A stretch of 7,679 nt of DNA from Planctomycetota bacterium (lineage in GTDB: Bacteria > Planctomycetota > UBA1135 > UBA2386). The first letter of the stretch is position 1; each line of letters begins with the position of its first letter. Below the pieces are notes generated by a model, which saw only the letters and a list, made by a program, of their open reading frames with translations, was not told where the DNA came from and did no database searches. A program made the position numbers and the translations under genes. Below, piece by piece: positions 6,562-7,679 of the stretch. Where the stretch lies: assembly GCA_023433825.1 (NCBI GenBank), contig JAEYTU010000017.1, positions 1 through 7,679 on the forward strand, written 5' to 3'.

Positions 6562-6950
6562 CAGCGCCGTTCGCCGCGGAAGGTCGCACGGAGCGCGTCG
6601 GTGACGGCTTGCAGCGACGGATGCGCGGCGACCTCGTCGTCGAGCAGCCGTTCGGCCGCGGCGAGGTCGCCGTCCTGCCACGCGAAGACGGCTGCCTCGA
6701 GCCGCAGCCCGGCGGGCGCGGGTGTGCGTTCCTCGGCGAGCGCCGCCAGCCATTCGTCGAGCAGGCGGCGGTGCGCCGCTCGCGCGTCGTCCACCTTCGT
6801 GCCGACCGCCGTCGTCGCCCGCAGCAGCGACCGACCGTGCCGCTGCGCCGGCGGCCCCGCGCACCCGAGGGCCATCGCCGCGAGCGCGAGCCACACCGCG
6901 CACGCGACCGCGCGTTCCTTGCACCTGAAACCCGTCTCAGCGTCGCTCAC
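6561..6950 (-). CDS. Small putative lipoprotein, first gene of the nucleoside-salvage operon
   Basis: From a GTG at 6950 the frame encodes 129 residues. A basic N-terminus (FRCKER at 8-13) is followed by a hydrophobic stretch (AVACAVWLALAAMALG, 14-29) and Cys30, a possible lipobox (ALGC; Ala rather than the usual Leu at -3). The mature part is mostly helical, and WQDGDLAAAERLLDDEVAAHPSL (in residues 91-113) resembles a TPR helix pair. I do not recognise a family. The stop overlaps the nupC start by 1 nt, so the gene is probably co-translated with the transporter. The start is uncertain: in-frame GTG codons also occur at 6962 and 6995. I prefer 6950 because it leaves a normal signal-peptide length and lies 10 nt after a TANNNT hexamer. 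Codon usage is like that of the neighbours. Confidence 0.65.
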   Translation of the reverse strand: MSDAETGFRCKERAVACAVWLALAAMALGCAGPPAQRHGRSLLRATTAVGTKVDDARAAHRRLLDEWLAALAEERTPAPAGLRLEAAVFAWQDGDLAAAERLLDDEVAAHPSLQAVTDALRATFRGERR

Positions 6951-6960
6951 GAGGCGGCGC

Positions 6961-6966
6961 ACGATA
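6961..6966 (-). promoter_or_regulatory. Possible -10 element (TATCGT) for the nucleoside-salvage operon
   Basis: On the minus strand TATCGT fits TANNNT and ends 10 nt before the GTG at 6950, with no Shine-Dalgarno sequence between. This spacing would put the transcript start at or just before the start codon. No good -35 is seen at the standard distance. Confidence 0.22.
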
Positions 6967-7010
6967 CCGAGGATCGCCGCCACCCGACCTTTCACCCGCT
7001 TTCTCTGGCG

Positions 7011-7047
7011 AAGTGAAACGAAGGTGCCTGGCACTTTCGTTTCACTT
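7011..7047. repeat. REP-like 37-nt near-palindrome, copy A
   Basis: Two 18-nt arms flank a single central T (7029). The left arm is AAGTGAAACGAAGGTGCC and the right arm GGCACTTTCGTTTCACTT. They are complementary at 17 of 18 positions, and the one exception (G7023 opposite T7035) would be a G-U pair in RNA read from this strand. The core GTGCC-T-GGCAC is an 11-nt palindrome. Such GTGCC(T/A)GGCAC cores are, to my recollection, common as dispersed extragenic palindromes in planctomycete and other environmental genomes, often with REP-associated tyrosine transposases (RAYT, Y1_Tnp), but no transposase is present here. Confidence 0.9.
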
Positions 7048-7056
7048 TCCCCGACG

Positions 7057-7093
7057 AAGTGAAACGTTCGTGCCAGGCACTTTCGTTTCACTT
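7057..7093. repeat. REP-like 37-nt near-palindrome, copy B
   Basis: This second copy begins 46 nt after the first, with 9 nt between them (7048-7056). The right arm (7076-7093) is identical to that of copy A over all 18 nt. The left arm AAGTGAAACGTTCGTGCC differs from copy A at three adjacent positions (7067-7069), giving a 3-nt internal mismatch in the stem, and the central base is A (7075). The core is GTGCC-A-GGCAC. Together the two copies can fold into a two-stem (dumbbell) structure. Confidence 0.9.
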
Positions 7094-7142
7094 CCGCACG
7101 GCGACCCGCGCGGCGCGGGATGGTCGACACCGGAACGCTCGG

Positions 7143-7148
7143 TACCAT
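7143..7148 (+). promoter_or_regulatory. Possible -10 element (TACCAT) for the methyltransferase gene
   Basis: TACCAT fits TANNNT (4/6 to the sigma70 -10) and ends 12 nt before the ATG at 7161. No ribosome binding site lies between. The -35 candidate TGGTCG (7121-7126, 16-nt spacer) is poor. Confidence 0.22.
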
Positions 7149-7160
7149 CCGCCGCCTCGC

Positions 7161-7679
7161 ATGGGCGCCTGGCGATCGATTCGTGACGCGTTGCACTTCC
7201 TCGGCTGCTTCGTACGCAGCCCGCGGAAGGTCGCATCGATGTTCCCGAGTTCGCGCACACTGGCGAATGCCGTCGTCGCCGACCTGCCGCTCGTCCCCGG
7301 GGACGTCGTCGTCGAACTCGGCGCCGGGACCGGCCCGATCACCGCGGCACTCGCCGACGTCGTCGCGCGGGTCGGCTCGATCCGCTGCCTCGTCATCGAA
7401 CGCGAGCCCGGCTTCTGCCGAATCCTGCGCGAGCGCTACCCGAACATGCTCGTCCACGAAGGCTCGGTCGAAGACCTGCCGGCGATCCTCGCCGCCTACG
7501 ACCTGCCCCCACCGAAGGTCGTCGTCGGCGGCCTCCCCTACGCCGCGATGCCCGAGCCGGTCGTCCGCTCGATGCTGACCGCCGCACACGCCGCGCTCGC
7601 CGACGGCGGCGTCTTCCGAACGTTCAACTTCCTCGGCCGCCACCTGCTGCCCGGGTCGCGCCGCTTGCGCCGGATCCTG
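7161..7679 (+). CDS. Class I SAM-dependent methyltransferase, PmtA/KsgA-like (runs off the right edge)
   Basis: From the ATG at 7161 the frame is open for 173 codons to the window edge, so the C-terminus is missing. The N-terminal FVRSPRKVASMFPSSRTLANAVV (residues 17-39) is typical of phospholipid N-methyltransferase-like proteins. Motif I, VVELGAGTGPIT (50-61), binds S-adenosylmethionine, and E80 at the end of strand 2 would hold the ribose. VVGGLPYAAMP (121-131) occupies the motif IV place, where rRNA adenine dimethyltransferases have NLPY and PmtA-like enzymes a GLP(F/Y/W) segment; GGVFRTFNF (149-157) follows. The best inference is a lipid or small-molecule N-methyltransferase of the PmtA type; rRNA dimethylation is less likely because the Asn of NLPY is missing. 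ATG 7161 is preferred to ATG 7239, which would cut off the conserved SPRKVASMFPSS segment. Confidence 0.85.
   Translation, partial: MGAWRSIRDALHFLGCFVRSPRKVASMFPSSRTLANAVVADLPLVPGDVVVELGAGTGPITAALADVVARVGSIRCLVIEREPGFCRILRERYPNMLVHEGSVEDLPAILAAYDLPPPKVVVGGLPYAAMPEPVVRSMLTAAHAALADGGVFRTFNFLGRHLLPGSRRLRRIL

Noticed and set aside
4479..7062. Long plus-strand open frames (for example 4479-5510, 4883-5980 and 5704-7062)
   Set aside because: They lie opposite the clearly recognisable punA and nupC genes and encode Arg/Pro/Ala-rich sequence without any family motif; absence of stops is expected at this GC content.
7011..7093. CRISPR array
   Set aside because: Only two units, each an almost full palindrome, with a 9-nt spacer; no cas genes are present.
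7011..7093. Intrinsic terminator pair
   Set aside because: The stems are strong, but they lie upstream of both flanking genes and not at a gene end, and no clear T-run follows; the two near-identical tandem copies fit a repeat element better.
6951..7643. Upstream continuation of the lipoprotein frame through the palindromes and the methyltransferase gene
   Set aside because: It would translate the REP-like repeats (peptide KVPGTFVSL) and run antisense to a recognisable methyltransferase; it is open only because stops are rare at this GC content.

Overview
This is a very GC-rich, densely coding stretch of bacterial chromosome. Several features point to a planctomycete (Planctomycetota): the secreted protein at 2457-3413 carries a C-terminal domain I associate with exported planctomycete proteins, start codons mostly lack Shine-Dalgarno sequences, and the membrane ferredoxin resembles planctomycete relatives. 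The assignment rests on recalled family resemblance, not on a search. I see no tRNA, rRNA, CRISPR array, prophage or transposase gene.

Layout, left to right. (1) Positions 1-524, minus strand, hold the N-terminal part of a polyferredoxin-type membrane iron-sulfur protein that runs off the left edge. (2) A 108-nt divergent spacer separates it from a plus-strand group: rpsN (ribosomal protein S14, 101-residue form without a zinc ribbon), then 24 nt later a Tat-exported PhoX/DUF839 protein, then a secreted two-domain protein. (3) A short convergent junction (3414-3450) leads to a minus-strand cluster read from 6950 down to 3451: small putative lipoprotein, concentrative nucleoside transporter (NupC/CNT), purine nucleoside phosphorylase, GNAT acetyltransferase. 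Every junction in this cluster overlaps by 1, 14 or 4 nt, so it looks like one translationally coupled operon. (4) The divergent spacer 6951-7160 carries two tandem 37-nt near-palindromes of REP-like type. (5) From 7161 to the right edge runs the N-terminal part of a PmtA-like SAM-dependent methyltransferase.

How the genes work together: the transporter would bring nucleosides across the inner membrane and the phosphorylase would split purine nucleosides into base and (deoxy)ribose-1-phosphate, making a compact salvage unit. The lipoprotein in front and the acetyltransferase behind are tied to it by overlap, but their roles are unknown. On the plus strand, rpsN and the PhoX-like gene are close enough to be co-transcribed without an obvious functional link. 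The most notable non-coding feature is the REP-like palindrome pair in the divergent promoter region. A second is a set of TANNNT hexamers 10-12 nt before start codons, compatible with leaderless transcription.
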